Source: an uncultured Spirochaetota bacterium
Lineage (GTDB): Bacteria; Spirochaetota; UBA4802; UBA5368
Length of the DNA: 12,594 bases
Assembly (NCBI GenBank): GCA_937864375.1
Contig: CALMJO010000320.1
Location: 1-12,594, forward strand
Direction of reading: 5' to 3'
In this document: piece after piece, positions 1 to 6,265 of the stretch
Numbering within the stretch: position 1 is the first letter of the stretch
Layout of the letters: every line of letters begins with the position of its first letter
Translations under genes and position numbers: made by a program
Notes under the pieces: generated by a model
The model's database searches: none
Told to the model about the DNA's origin: nothing
What the model saw: only the letters and a program-made list of their open reading frames with translations

Positions 1-13
1 CGTTAATATTGTG

Positions 14-20
14 AGAGGTG
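14..20 (+). promoter_or_regulatory. Ribosome binding site of the saccharopine dehydrogenase-like gene
   Basis: AGAGGTG, 4 nt before the ATG at 25. It supports that start as the true one. Confidence 0.6.
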
Positions 21-24
21 ATAT

Positions 25-1248
25 ATGAGCAAGGTAGCGGTACTGGGGGGCGCAGGGGCGGTGGGTTCCGTGGCGGTGAAGACGCTGGCACGCCACGATG
101 AATTCTCCCAGGTCCTCATCTGCGATTACAATACCGGGAGGGCCGACCAGCTTAAGAAGGAGATCGGGGCCGCGAAGGTCCAGGTTATGAAGTTCGACGC
201 GCTGGACACCGCGAGCATAAGGAGCGCGATCGCGGGCGCCAGCGTGGTACTGAACTGCGTGGGCCCCTTCTACAGCACGGTGAAGCCCATCCTGTCCGCG
301 GTGCTCGAGGCGAAGATCGACTACGTGGACATCTGCGACGACGTGGACGTGACGCTGGACATACTGGGCATGGACGCGCAGGCGCGCAGCGCGGGAATCA
401 CGGCGCTCATCGGCATGGGTAACTCGCCGGGCGTGACGAACATCATCGCGAAGCTGGTCTCGACCTCATTCCTCGACGAGACCGACTCCATCGACATCTT
501 CCACGCGCACGGCGGCGAGCCCGTCGAGGGAGAGGGCGTGATCGGCCACCGCTTCCACTGCATGAGCATCGACATCCCCATGTTCCTGGACGGGGAGTTG
601 AAGTACGTGAAGTACTTCCGCGAGGACGGCGTGGCGCTGCGAGAGACATTCGACTTTCCCGTCCTGGGAAAGGTCCCGCTCTATCCCTACCCGCATCCCG
701 AGCAGGTCACGATTCCCAGATATATTAAAACGAGACGCGTGACCAACAAGGGCTCCGTCATTCCCAACGAATACTACAACCTCACCAGGGACCTGTGCGG
801 ACTGGGACTCGCGGGCAAGGAACCGGTCATGGTGAAGGGCCAGCCGGTCGTACCCGCGGAATTCGCGATGGCCTTCATCATCCGCGAGCGGGAAAGAATT
901 CTTAAAGAGACGGCATTCGGAAAGCAGAGGGGCTGCGCCTCCGTGGTCGTCAAGGGGAAGAAGGGCGGCGCCTACCTGGAGTACCGCGTGCACATGGCTT
1001 CAAAGAGCGAGGCCCTGGGAGAGGGGACCGGCATACCCGCGGCGATGGGCGCCATCCTCATGCACCAGGGCAAGGTCCAGGGACCGGGCGTGCTCCCTCC
1101 CGAGGCCTGCGTGAGCCCGGCGGACGTGCTCGCACTCATGCCGCAGGTCATGGACCTCGAGAAGAGCAAAAAGAGCGGTGACGGCTTCAGCGGCTTCATC
1201 ATCGAGAAGGTGGACGCCAGCGGCACCGTCACGAAGATGGATTTATAG
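25..1248 (+). CDS. Saccharopine dehydrogenase-family NAD(P)-dependent oxidoreductase
   Basis: A 407-residue protein. It opens with a Rossmann nucleotide-binding fold: VAVLGGAGAVGSVAV at residues 4-18 carries the glycine-rich GGAGAVG turn. A second conserved-looking block, IGMGNSPGVTN, lies near residues 129-139. Both, and the length, fit the saccharopine dehydrogenase / lysine dehydrogenase / carboxynorspermidine synthase superfamily, cytosolic enzymes that act on amino-acid-derived imines. The exact substrate cannot be read from the sequence. The ATG at 25 is preceded by AGAGGTG (14-20), a good ribosome binding site 4 nt upstream. The next gene, an FGGY kinase, starts 5 nt after the stop, so the two are very probably co-transcribed; any promoter lies left of the window or in the first 24 bases. 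The family call is firm. A role in lysine or polyamine metabolism is only a possibility, and the pairing with a sugar kinase argues for a different substrate. Confidence 0.88.
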   Translation: MSKVAVLGGAGAVGSVAVKTLARHDEFSQVLICDYNTGRADQLKKEIGAAKVQVMKFDALDTASIRSAIAGASVVLNCVGPFYSTVKPILSAVLEAKIDYVDICDDVDVTLDILGMDAQARSAGITALIGMGNSPGVTNIIAKLVSTSFLDETDSIDIFHAHGGEPVEGEGVIGHRFHCMSIDIPMFLDGELKYVKYFREDGVALRETFDFPVLGKVPLYPYPHPEQVTIPRYIKTRRVTNKGSVIPNEYYNLTRDLCGLGLAGKEPVMVKGQPVVPAEFAMAFIIRERERILKETAFGKQRGCASVVVKGKKGGAYLEYRVHMASKSEALGEGTGIPAAMGAILMHQGKVQGPGVLPPEACVSPADVLALMPQVMDLEKSKKSGDGFSGFIIEKVDASGTVTKMDL

Positions 1249-1253
1249 AAGCC

Positions 1254-2900
1254 ATGGCACGAACCACTACCGGGCGCTACATTCTCGCGATCGATCACGG
1301 GACGTCGGGCTGCAAGGTGGCGCTCGTGTCCATCCACGGCCGGGTCGTCGATTTCGAAAGCGAGCCCACGCCCATCCACTTCCTCCCCGGGGGCGGGGCC
1401 GAGCAGGACCCGGAGGACTGGTGGAACGCGTTCCTCCGCGCGGCGAAGCGCCTTTTGAAGCGCAGGCGGGGACTCGCGCGGGGCATCGACGCGGTATCCG
1501 TGTCCAGCACCTTTTCAAGCACCGTCGCCGTCGACCGTGAGGGCCGCCACCTCATGCGTTCGTTAACGTGGATGGATTCGCGCGGTGCGCCTTACGTCGC
1601 TGCGATGATGGGCGGCTTTCCCAGCGTCATGGGCTACAATCTCTGGAAGCTCTACCGCTGGATTCGTCTCACGGGCGGGGGACCGGCGCTCTCCGGCAAG
1701 GACGACATCGCGCACGTCATCCTCACGAGGGAAGAGTTCCCGCGGATTTACGATGCGACCTGGAAGTTCCTGGGAAGCAAGGACTACTTCAACCTGCGGC
1801 TCACGGGCGAGTTCGCCGCCACGCACGATTCCATAACACTCTTCTGGGCCACCGACAACCGTGACCTGACGAATATCCGCTACTGTGAGCCGCTCCTGCG
1901 CGCGGCGGGCATCGGGGCGGACAAGCTTCCCCGGCTGATCGGGGCGACCGACATCGTGGGGACGATCCGGCCCGCGGTGGCGAAGGAGCTGGGGCTGCGC
2001 GCCGACGTGGTAGTGGCGGGGGGCTCTCCCGATCACCAGTCGGCGCTCGTGGGGTCCGGCGCGGTGCGGGACTACGAGGGGCACCTGTACATAGGGACCT
2101 CGTCCTGGATCGAGTGCGTCGTCCCCTTCAAGAAGACCGACGTCGCCGGACAGGTCGCTTCACTGCCCTCGGCCATCCCGGGCAGGTACCAGTGCATCAA
2201 CGAGCAGGATATCGCGGGCGGCGCGCTGAAATTCCTGCTGGACAACATCATCTTTCATTCGAGCCATTTCTACTCGCCGCGGCGTCCCCCGGATCCCTAC
2301 GGGCGGCTGGACGAAACCGTGAAGCGTGTCCCGCCGGGGAGCGGCTCCCTCATATTCGCGCCATGGCTGAACGGCGAGCGCACCCCCGTGGACGACACGA
2401 TGCTCCGCGGCGCGCTCTTCAACATCTCGATGACGACGACCACCGACCACATCCTGCGCGCGGTGCTGGAGGGCGTCGCCTACAACACCAGGTGGAGCCT
2501 GGCTGCGGTCGAGAAGTTCACGGGAAGGGCGCTCGAGCCCATAAGCATCGTGGGAGGGGGCGCGCGCTCCGACGCATGGTGCGGCATATTCGCCGACGTG
2601 CTTAAAAGGACGGTCAGGCGGGTAAAGGACCCCATCCAGGCGAACGCGCGCGGCGCCGCCTACATCGCCGCGGTCGCGCTGGGCCACATCGCCTTTGGCG
2701 ACATCCCCGGGTTCGTAGAATTCGACGGGATATTCGAGCCCGACGCCGCGCGAGCGGCGGAGTACGACCGGATATACGCCGAGTTCCTGAACCTGTACCG
2801 GAAAAACAGGGGGATATTCCACAGGCTCAACCGGGCCGCGGGCTCCTGGCGGCCGCGCGCTCAGCCTGGGACGCCCCGCCTGGCTGCCAGGGCGCCGTAG
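1254..2900 (+). CDS. FGGY-family carbohydrate kinase
   Basis: A 548-residue cytosolic kinase that should transfer the ATP gamma-phosphate to a sugar or polyol. The phosphate-1 motif DHGTSGCK is at residues 14-21. The substrate-side block WMDSRG is near residue 107. The likely catalytic base is Asp260, in GGSPDHQSALVGSG. The C-terminal adenosine motif GGGARSDAWCGIFADVL is followed by QANARGAAYIAA. This order is the two-domain FGGY layout (xylulokinase, glycerol kinase, ribulokinase relatives). The GGSPDHQ block looks more like xylulokinase-type members than glycerol kinase, but the substrate is not assignable. Usual family length is about 500 residues; the last 25 or so residues are an Arg/Pro/Ala-rich tail that runs 40 bp into the opposite-strand membrane gene. 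It starts 5 nt after the upstream oxidoreductase with no clear ribosome binding site of its own, which suggests translational coupling. Confidence 0.92.
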   Translation: MARTTTGRYILAIDHGTSGCKVALVSIHGRVVDFESEPTPIHFLPGGGAEQDPEDWWNAFLRAAKRLLKRRRGLARGIDAVSVSSTFSSTVAVDREGRHLMRSLTWMDSRGAPYVAAMMGGFPSVMGYNLWKLYRWIRLTGGGPALSGKDDIAHVILTREEFPRIYDATWKFLGSKDYFNLRLTGEFAATHDSITLFWATDNRDLTNIRYCEPLLRAAGIGADKLPRLIGATDIVGTIRPAVAKELGLRADVVVAGGSPDHQSALVGSGAVRDYEGHLYIGTSSWIECVVPFKKTDVAGQVASLPSAIPGRYQCINEQDIAGGALKFLLDNIIFHSSHFYSPRRPPDPYGRLDETVKRVPPGSGSLIFAPWLNGERTPVDDTMLRGALFNISMTTTTDHILRAVLEGVAYNTRWSLAAVEKFTGRALEPISIVGGGARSDAWCGIFADVLKRTVRRVKDPIQANARGAAYIAAVALGHIAFGDIPGFVEFDGIFEPDAARAAEYDRIYAEFLNLYRKNRGIFHRLNRAAGSWRPRAQPGTPRLAARAP

Positions 2901-3295
2901 AGCGCCACGATCACGCCTGCCAGGGAGGACACGCCGGCTATCGTGTACGCGACGTACAGGACAATGTTACCCACCGGCATCACGGCTTCCAGGCCCCGAT
3001 GCCCGGTAAGCGCCCCCGCGACGGTTCCCAGCGAAAATCCGTACGCCTGGAGGATGAAGGCCCATCCCATGAACCTGAGTGCGCCTTCCCCGAGCCGCAG
3101 GTGGCGAACGAATGCTCCCGCAGCCATCGCCAGGAGACCGCTCATGATCCCCTGCAGGTGCGCCTGGTGCCATGCCCTGGCCCCGCCGGGTATGTCCCCG
3201 GTGAGAATGAAGGCGAGGACGGCGCCGGACACGACGCCCAGCAGGGTCGCGACCAGGCCGTGGAGGACTAGTGAGTTGCGAATTCGGTCTTTCAT
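2861..3295 (-). CDS. Small four-helix membrane protein resembling styrene-oxide isomerase type haem proteins
   Basis: A 144-residue integral membrane protein with four hydrophobic stretches, at about residues 9-32, 47-65, 75-97 and 108-136. The second helix begins with WHQAHLQGIMSGLL (residues 42-55), so His43 and His46 sit at the membrane edge. This resembles the RAH-x5-NGMM segment of styrene oxide isomerase (StyC), where the His binds haem b. Size and topology agree, but similarity by eye is limited to this region, so the function is tentative. The start is placed at the ATG at 3293-3295 because AAGGAGA lies 5 nt upstream of it. The longer reading frame to 3361 would add 22 polar residues with no ribosome binding site. 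The 3' end overlaps the convergent FGGY kinase by 40 bp. It is transcribed away from the HU gene out of a shared AT-rich region. An uncharacterised haem or electron-transfer membrane protein is an alternative. Confidence 0.8.
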   Translation of the reverse strand: MKDRIRNSLVLHGLVATLLGVVSGAVLAFILTGDIPGGARAWHQAHLQGIMSGLLAMAAGAFVRHLRLGEGALRFMGWAFILQAYGFSLGTVAGALTGHRGLEAVMPVGNIVLYVAYTIAGVSSLAGVIVALYGALAARRGVPG

Positions 3296-3300
3296 GGTTC

Positions 3301-3307
3301 TCTCCTT
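3301..3307 (-). promoter_or_regulatory. Ribosome binding site deciding the start of the small membrane protein
   Basis: Read on the minus strand this is AAGGAGA, 5 nt before the ATG at 3295. It is one of the best Shine-Dalgarno matches in the window and favours the shorter, 144-residue product. Confidence 0.75.
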
Positions 3308-3436
3308 GGGCGGAAGCCCGGGTATGCGCCCTGCCGCGTCCCGCCGGGGGCCTTTTTTCACCCTGGCACGCGCCGGGGGCCCGTTCCGCTTCCGGGGGAG
3401 ACTGTATTATTATTTTTCAACTCGACAAGAATTAAT

Positions 3437-3466
3437 TTGACAATATTGCATTTTCGGAGATGTGAA
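3437..3466 (+). promoter_or_regulatory. Candidate sigma-70 type promoter for the HU gene
   Basis: A consensus -35 box TTGACA at 3437-3442 is followed after 18 nt by the weak -10-like TGTGAA at 3461-3466. The whole region from about 3405 to 3495 is strikingly AT-rich for this window and could supply an upstream activating stretch. The -35 is clear; the -10 is poor, so the exact transcription start is uncertain. The minus-strand gene at 3295 may use a divergent promoter in the same AT-rich stretch, but I cannot place its boxes. Confidence 0.4.
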
Positions 3467-3485
3467 TAAGTGTTATCCAGAATAC

Positions 3486-3491
3486 AAGGAG
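3486..3491 (+). promoter_or_regulatory. Ribosome binding site deciding the HU start
   Basis: AAGGAG, 5 nt before the ATG at 3497 and only 2 nt before the adjacent in-frame ATG at 3494. It favours 3497. It also argues against the in-frame GTG at 3470, which lies upstream of this site. Confidence 0.75.
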
Positions 3492-3496
3492 TCATG

Positions 3497-3847
3497 ATGG
3501 CAAAGAAAGAAAACCAGGTAAAATTCCCCAGCAAGGTGACTGCATCGTCAATGATACAGTACATCTCCGAAAAGAACCAGATTCCCAGGAAGCTGGCAAA
3601 GGAAATCATCGATGACGTGTTCAACGTCGTCCAGGCCGGCGTCATGAACGGCGACAGGGTCCCGGTGGGCAAGTTCGGCAAGATGTTCATCAGGGTCCGT
3701 CCCGCGACCAAGGCGCGCAAGGGACGCAATCCCCTTACCGGGCAGGAAATGATCATTCCTCCCAAGAAGGCGACGAAGGTTCCCAAGTTCACCTTTGCGA
3801 AGAGCTTCAAAGAAGAAGCGCTGAAGGCGAAGGTCGTAAAGAAATAG
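3497..3847 (+). CDS. HU/IHF-family histone-like DNA-binding protein
   Basis: A 116-residue nucleoid protein expected to work as a dimer that bends DNA. After a lysine-rich leader of about 12 residues comes the helical dimerisation half, ASSMIQYISEKNQIPRKLAK, and then the beta-arm signature: GKFGKMFIRVRPATKAR, GRNPLTGQEMIIPPKK and the closing PKFTFAKSFKEEAL. The GRNPxTGxxxxIP arm-tip motif, whose proline inserts into the DNA minor groove in HU and IHF, is intact. Bacterial HU is usually about 90 residues; here the extra length is a basic N-terminal leader and a KAKVVKK tail. It stands alone, with its own promoter region upstream and structured GC hairpins downstream, and is convergent with the dehydrogenase gene. 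HU versus IHF-like cannot be settled from one subunit. Confidence 0.93.
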   Translation: MAKKENQVKFPSKVTASSMIQYISEKNQIPRKLAKEIIDDVFNVVQAGVMNGDRVPVGKFGKMFIRVRPATKARKGRNPLTGQEMIIPPKKATKVPKFTFAKSFKEEALKAKVVKK

Positions 3848-3863
3848 AACCGCCAGGGGGCTT

Positions 3864-3899
3864 CCCGGCAGCGGAACCGGCGACGGTACGATTGCCGGG
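3864..3899 (+). terminator. Nested hairpin after the HU gene, possible terminator or 3' stabiliser
   Basis: CCCGGCA (3864-3870) pairs perfectly with TGCCGGG (3893-3899). Inside the loop, ACCG (3876-3879) pairs with CGGT (3884-3887) around a GCGA, GNRA-type tetraloop. It begins 16 nt after the HU stop. No T-tract follows, so it is not a textbook intrinsic terminator; it could protect the mRNA 3' end or act with Rho. Confidence 0.35.
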
Positions 3900-3961
3900 C
3901 AAGCGCCTCGACGCACAGCATTCCCGGTCGTACTCAAGATACCTATCCGCGGACTGGGCAG

Positions 3962-3995
3962 GGCGTCGGTACGCCGGCAGGCATTTCGTCATGCC
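3962..3995. repeat. Two small tandem hairpins between convergent genes
   Basis: GGCGT-CGGT-ACGCC (3962-3975) is followed 4 nt later by GGCAT-TTCGTC-ATGCC (3980-3995). They lie just past the end of the minus-strand dehydrogenase gene and could serve as its terminator region, but no T-run accompanies them on either strand. The rest of the 170-nt gap (3848-4017) shows no gene. Confidence 0.3.
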
Positions 3996-4017
3996 CGTGA
4001 GCTGCTCGGGCCCCCGT

Positions 4018-4986
4018 TCATGTCCTTGAAAAATACCGCTCTATGAAGGGCTTGAATCCCCGGTAATGCGGCATCCCCAACCCATGCTCATCGCCAAGCG
4101 CGAGCACGTCGTAATACATGGCGCGCATCTCGTCAGGAGAATGATCCACGTGACCTTGGAACATCCTGCGCATCCCCTCGTCGTCGTACATGTGCCTGGT
4201 GAAGGGCACCAGCAGGAAGAGCGGCAGGTAAAAATAGCAGGTGGGCGCGACGCGGCGCGGGTTGATTCCCTGGCGCACGCACACTTCCCAGCCCTCGCGC
4301 ATCGCGAGATACGATTCCCTGATGATCTCCGGGCTTATGAAGCGCTCCCAGGAGCCGGCCTTGATAAACGCGGCCACCGACGCGGCGGCCCAGATGTAGT
4401 GCGTGCGGATGTAGGGGATGATCTTCCGGATGATCTTCGGGTTCATGTCCGCCTTTTCCAGGAGCGCGCGGATGTGCCTGAGCCGCGGCGTTACGCTTCC
4501 GTCCCTTTCGCCCAGCACCGTGTTCGAAAGCCGGTTCCCGAATATCACCGTGCTGATGCCCGGTTCGTCCCTCCCGCCGCCCGTCTTGAAGGGGTAGCCG
4601 ATCACGTAGCGCGACGCGTCCAGGAATTTTCCGATCAGCTCGTCGTCGCCGGGACGCATGTTCTGGAGGAAGAGCACGGTCGCGTCTCCGGCCTTGTTTT
4701 TTAAGAGGGGAAGCACATCCCCAAGCTGGTGGCTGTTGACCGCGCAGATGATGAGTTCGTAGCCGTCTTCCGGGGAAAAGTCCTCGGTGAATGCGGGCCT
4801 GTACATATCGTCGACTTCGGCGCCCGCACCGTGTCGCTGGTCCAGGCAGCGCACCCGGATGCCGTGCTCGTCGTAGAAGCGCTTTTTGCCCGCACGCACG
4901 AAATGCGTGAGCTCGTTTCCCCCGCGCGCAATCTGCCACGCGTATGTCGTCCCGATCACCCCGACGCCGATTACCAGTATCTTCAT
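4018..4986 (-). CDS. Ketopantoate reductase (ApbA/PanE)-like dehydrogenase
   Basis: A 322-residue cytosolic oxidoreductase. The N-terminus MKILVIGVGVIGTTYAWQIA is a Rossmann fold with GVGVIG at residues 7-12. A basic FVRAGKK follows the second strand, consistent with NADPH binding. ELIICAVNSHQLGDVLPLL matches the central strand and following helix of the PanE family, and FLQNMRPGDDE lies where true ketopantoate reductases have the QNG-x3-E motif; here the block is diverged. The C-terminal half is helical, as in the family. PanE makes pantoate for coenzyme A synthesis. However, the diverged motif, and no pan gene nearby, mean the substrate may differ; many PanE-like paralogues are of unknown function. 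The ATG at 4986 has a GGGAG ribosome binding site about 8 nt upstream. It is single-gene, convergent with HU and divergent from the zinc-ribbon gene. Confidence 0.85.
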   Translation of the reverse strand: MKILVIGVGVIGTTYAWQIARGGNELTHFVRAGKKRFYDEHGIRVRCLDQRHGAGAEVDDMYRPAFTEDFSPEDGYELIICAVNSHQLGDVLPLLKNKAGDATVLFLQNMRPGDDELIGKFLDASRYVIGYPFKTGGGRDEPGISTVIFGNRLSNTVLGERDGSVTPRLRHIRALLEKADMNPKIIRKIIPYIRTHYIWAAASVAAFIKAGSWERFISPEIIRESYLAMREGWEVCVRQGINPRRVAPTCYFYLPLFLLVPFTRHMYDDEGMRRMFQGHVDHSPDEMRAMYYDVLALGDEHGLGMPHYRGFKPFIERYFSRT

Positions 4987-5025
4987 GAGAACCGCTCCCG
5001 ATCAACCTTGATTCGTGCGTATGAT

Positions 5026-5055
5026 GCATAGTGCAGGCGCTCCCGCCGCCGTCAA
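5026..5055 (-). promoter_or_regulatory. Weak candidate promoter for the PanE-like gene
   Basis: On the minus strand TTGACG (5055-5050) is followed after 17-19 nt by weak -10-like strings around CTATGC. Only the -35 is convincing. The 216-nt divergent gap 4987-5202 holds no gene, and I could not place a plus-strand promoter for the zinc-ribbon gene. Confidence 0.25.
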
Positions 5056-5192
5056 CGAACATTTGGCGCTGGATCGGTCCGCACCCTGTCCGCCCAAAAT
5101 CTGTTTGCTAATTGAAGCGATCCGGTTCAGCATGGGAACACCCATGTCGCGCACGGACGGGGCCTGCGACGAGGCGGCGCTATTTTCCCCGC

Positions 5193-5197
5193 GGAGG
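5193..5197 (+). promoter_or_regulatory. Ribosome binding site of the zinc-ribbon gene
   Basis: GGAGG, 5 nt before the ATG at 5203; a strong match that fixes the start of this short gene. Confidence 0.7.
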
Positions 5198-5202
5198 AAA
5201 CC

Positions 5203-5511
5203 ATGGAACACATGCGCATCTGGACCGAGGTCGATGTCGCCGAGGTCGCGGAACACATCATCATCGCCGACGACAAGTTCGGGTTCTGCCCGGGCTGCAG
5301 GGAGATCGGAATAAAAGTGGAAGGGGCGGCGCAGTGTCCCAAGTGCGCGCGCACCTTCAGGTACATAACGGCGCGGGAATCCAGGGGCGGCCGCCACGAG
5401 ATCGTGGCGCGGCTGCGCAGGAAAGCGCCCGCGCTCGTGTTCGTTGACTACGACGATTACGAGCGGCTTACCGGCAAGCAAAAGGCCCAAAGCCTTTTCA
5501 AGGACATCTGA
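5203..5511 (+). CDS. Small zinc-ribbon protein of unknown function
   Basis: A 102-residue soluble protein, not recognised as a named family. Two CxxC knuckles, CPGC (Cys29, Cys32) and CPKC (Cys45, Cys48), are spaced as in a zinc ribbon and should bind one structural Zn. The N-terminal 25 residues are acidic and probably helical. After the ribbon there is a basic, helical stretch (residues 55-75, RRKAPAL) and then an aromatic acidic segment, VFVDYDDYERL. This could be a protein- or nucleic-acid-interaction adaptor, but nothing in the sequence names a partner. A GGAGG 5 nt before the ATG supports the start. It sits alone between a divergent dehydrogenase and the outer-membrane operon 72 nt downstream. 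That operon has its own promoter, so the zinc-ribbon gene is probably not part of it. Confidence 0.8.
   Translation: MEHMRIWTEVDVAEVAEHIIIADDKFGFCPGCREIGIKVEGAAQCPKCARTFRYITARESRGGRHEIVARLRRKAPALVFVDYDDYERLTGKQKAQSLFKDI
5480..5498 (+). terminator. Terminator-like hairpin inside the 3' end of the zinc-ribbon gene
   Basis: AAAAGGC (5480-5486) pairs perfectly with GCCTTTT (5492-5498) around a CCAAA loop. The A-tract and T-tract flanks are typical of short bidirectional intrinsic terminators. It lies within the last 11 codons, so translation would compete with folding. The U-run is only four, so this is a candidate. It would insulate the downstream outer-membrane operon. Confidence 0.35.
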
Positions 5512-5548
5512 GCCCGCCCCCGCGCGGAAAAGGACCCAAATATTTGTC

Positions 5549-5577
5549 TTGACGGACGGCCCGTCCGCGGCGATAAT
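5549..5577 (+). promoter_or_regulatory. Strong sigma-70 type promoter of the outer-membrane operon
   Basis: TTGACG (5549-5554), a 17-nt spacer, then GATAAT (5572-5577): each box is one base off consensus and the spacing is optimal. The predicted transcription start is about 5583-5584, at or beside the A of the ATG at 5584, so the mRNA should have no 5' leader. This is the clearest promoter in the window. Confidence 0.7.
5553..5567. promoter_or_regulatory. Palindromic operator candidate in the promoter spacer
   Basis: CGGACGG-C-CCGTCCG is a perfect 7-bp inverted repeat with a 1-bp centre. It lies between the -35 and -10 boxes and overlaps the last two bases of the -35. It is upstream of the predicted transcription start, so it acts as DNA rather than RNA. 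Position and symmetry suit a dimeric repressor such as a TetR-family protein. No such regulator is encoded in the window. Confidence 0.5.
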
Positions 5578-5583
5578 CAGGCC

Positions 5584-6255
5584 ATGGAACGTGCACGGTC
5601 ATCCATGCTCTCCGCCTCCCTGATAACAATTCCGGCGGTCATGCTCGCGGCGCTCCTCCTGCTGCCGGCATCCTCACGCGCCGAGTATTTCGGGGTGGGC
5701 ATCCACGTGGGCGCGCACCACAACGTGGGCAACCTTGATTCCTACGACCCCACGATGCAGATCAAGCCCCAGACCGACATCCTCGTGGGGTGCGCGTTCA
5801 AGACGAATCTCAAGTTTTTCTTCATACGCGCGGGCATCGACACGACCTTCCTGTTCACCAAGGGCGAGGTGCTAGAGCCTTCCACGAACGGCGATACGAC
5901 CGCCGAATACCGCATCCAGTATTCGCAGGTGCCGTGCTTCGCGGGACTGAACTTTCCCGTCCAGGACATTGGAGAATTCTACATGGGGGGCGGCATAGCC
6001 TACCTTCTCGCGACGGGAAGCGTCAAACACGGGACGAAGGAAGACATCTCGGCGTCCGCGCTCGGGTACGGCTTTTTATGCGGGATGCAGCTCAATATCA
6101 CGTCTTTCATAAAGCTTTACATGGAATGGGAGTATATCGACGCGCGCTCCAAGCCGATGATGGCAACGCAGCCGAGCGTCTCGACGTGGAAGAACATGTA
6201 TGTCGACTTCACAGGTCATCGCATGCTCATAGGCGCGATGTACTATCTGTTATAG
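5584..6255 (+). CDS. Outer-membrane beta-barrel protein, first of three paralogues
   Basis: A 223-residue exported protein. The N-terminus has basic residues (Arg3, Arg5), a hydrophobic core of about 20 residues and the signal peptidase I type site SSRA-E, giving a mature start near Glu34. The mature part alternates polar and hydrophobic residues in short strands separated by Gly/Asn/Asp turns, and ends with a hydrophobic strand with paired tyrosines, LIGAMYYLL, as in small 8-10-stranded barrels. It shares with the next two genes an aromatic strand of the pattern FFIRAG and a similar end. No function such as pore, adhesin or lipid binding can be assigned. The ATG at 5584 coincides with the predicted transcription start and has no ribosome binding site; the internal ATG at 5605 is also without one and would shorten the signal peptide's n-region. 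It is the first gene of the operon. Confidence 0.85.
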   Translation: MERARSSMLSASLITIPAVMLAALLLLPASSRAEYFGVGIHVGAHHNVGNLDSYDPTMQIKPQTDILVGCAFKTNLKFFFIRAGIDTTFLFTKGEVLEPSTNGDTTAEYRIQYSQVPCFAGLNFPVQDIGEFYMGGGIAYLLATGSVKHGTKEDISASALGYGFLCGMQLNITSFIKLYMEWEYIDARSKPMMATQPSVSTWKNMYVDFTGHRMLIGAMYYLL

Positions 6256-6265
6256 CGAACGAGCC

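Noticed and set aside
466..993. Long minus-strand reading frame opposite the saccharopine dehydrogenase-like gene
   Set aside because: It is a shadow of a clear plus-strand gene in GC-rich DNA, with no recognisable domain and no ribosome binding site.
3308..3358. T6 run after a GC stretch, considered as a plus-strand terminator
   Set aside because: No stem of useful length abuts the T-run; GGCGG/CCGCC pairs across the region but leaves seven unpaired G/C bases before the Ts.
3470..3496. GTG at 3470 as the HU start
   Set aside because: The strong AAGGAG site at 3486-3491 lies downstream of it, and the extra residues match nothing in the HU family.
3978..3998. Tandem hairpins considered as an attachment site or recombination element
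   Set aside because: No integrase, no flanking direct repeats and no foreign gene block are present; simple 3' structure is the plainer reading.
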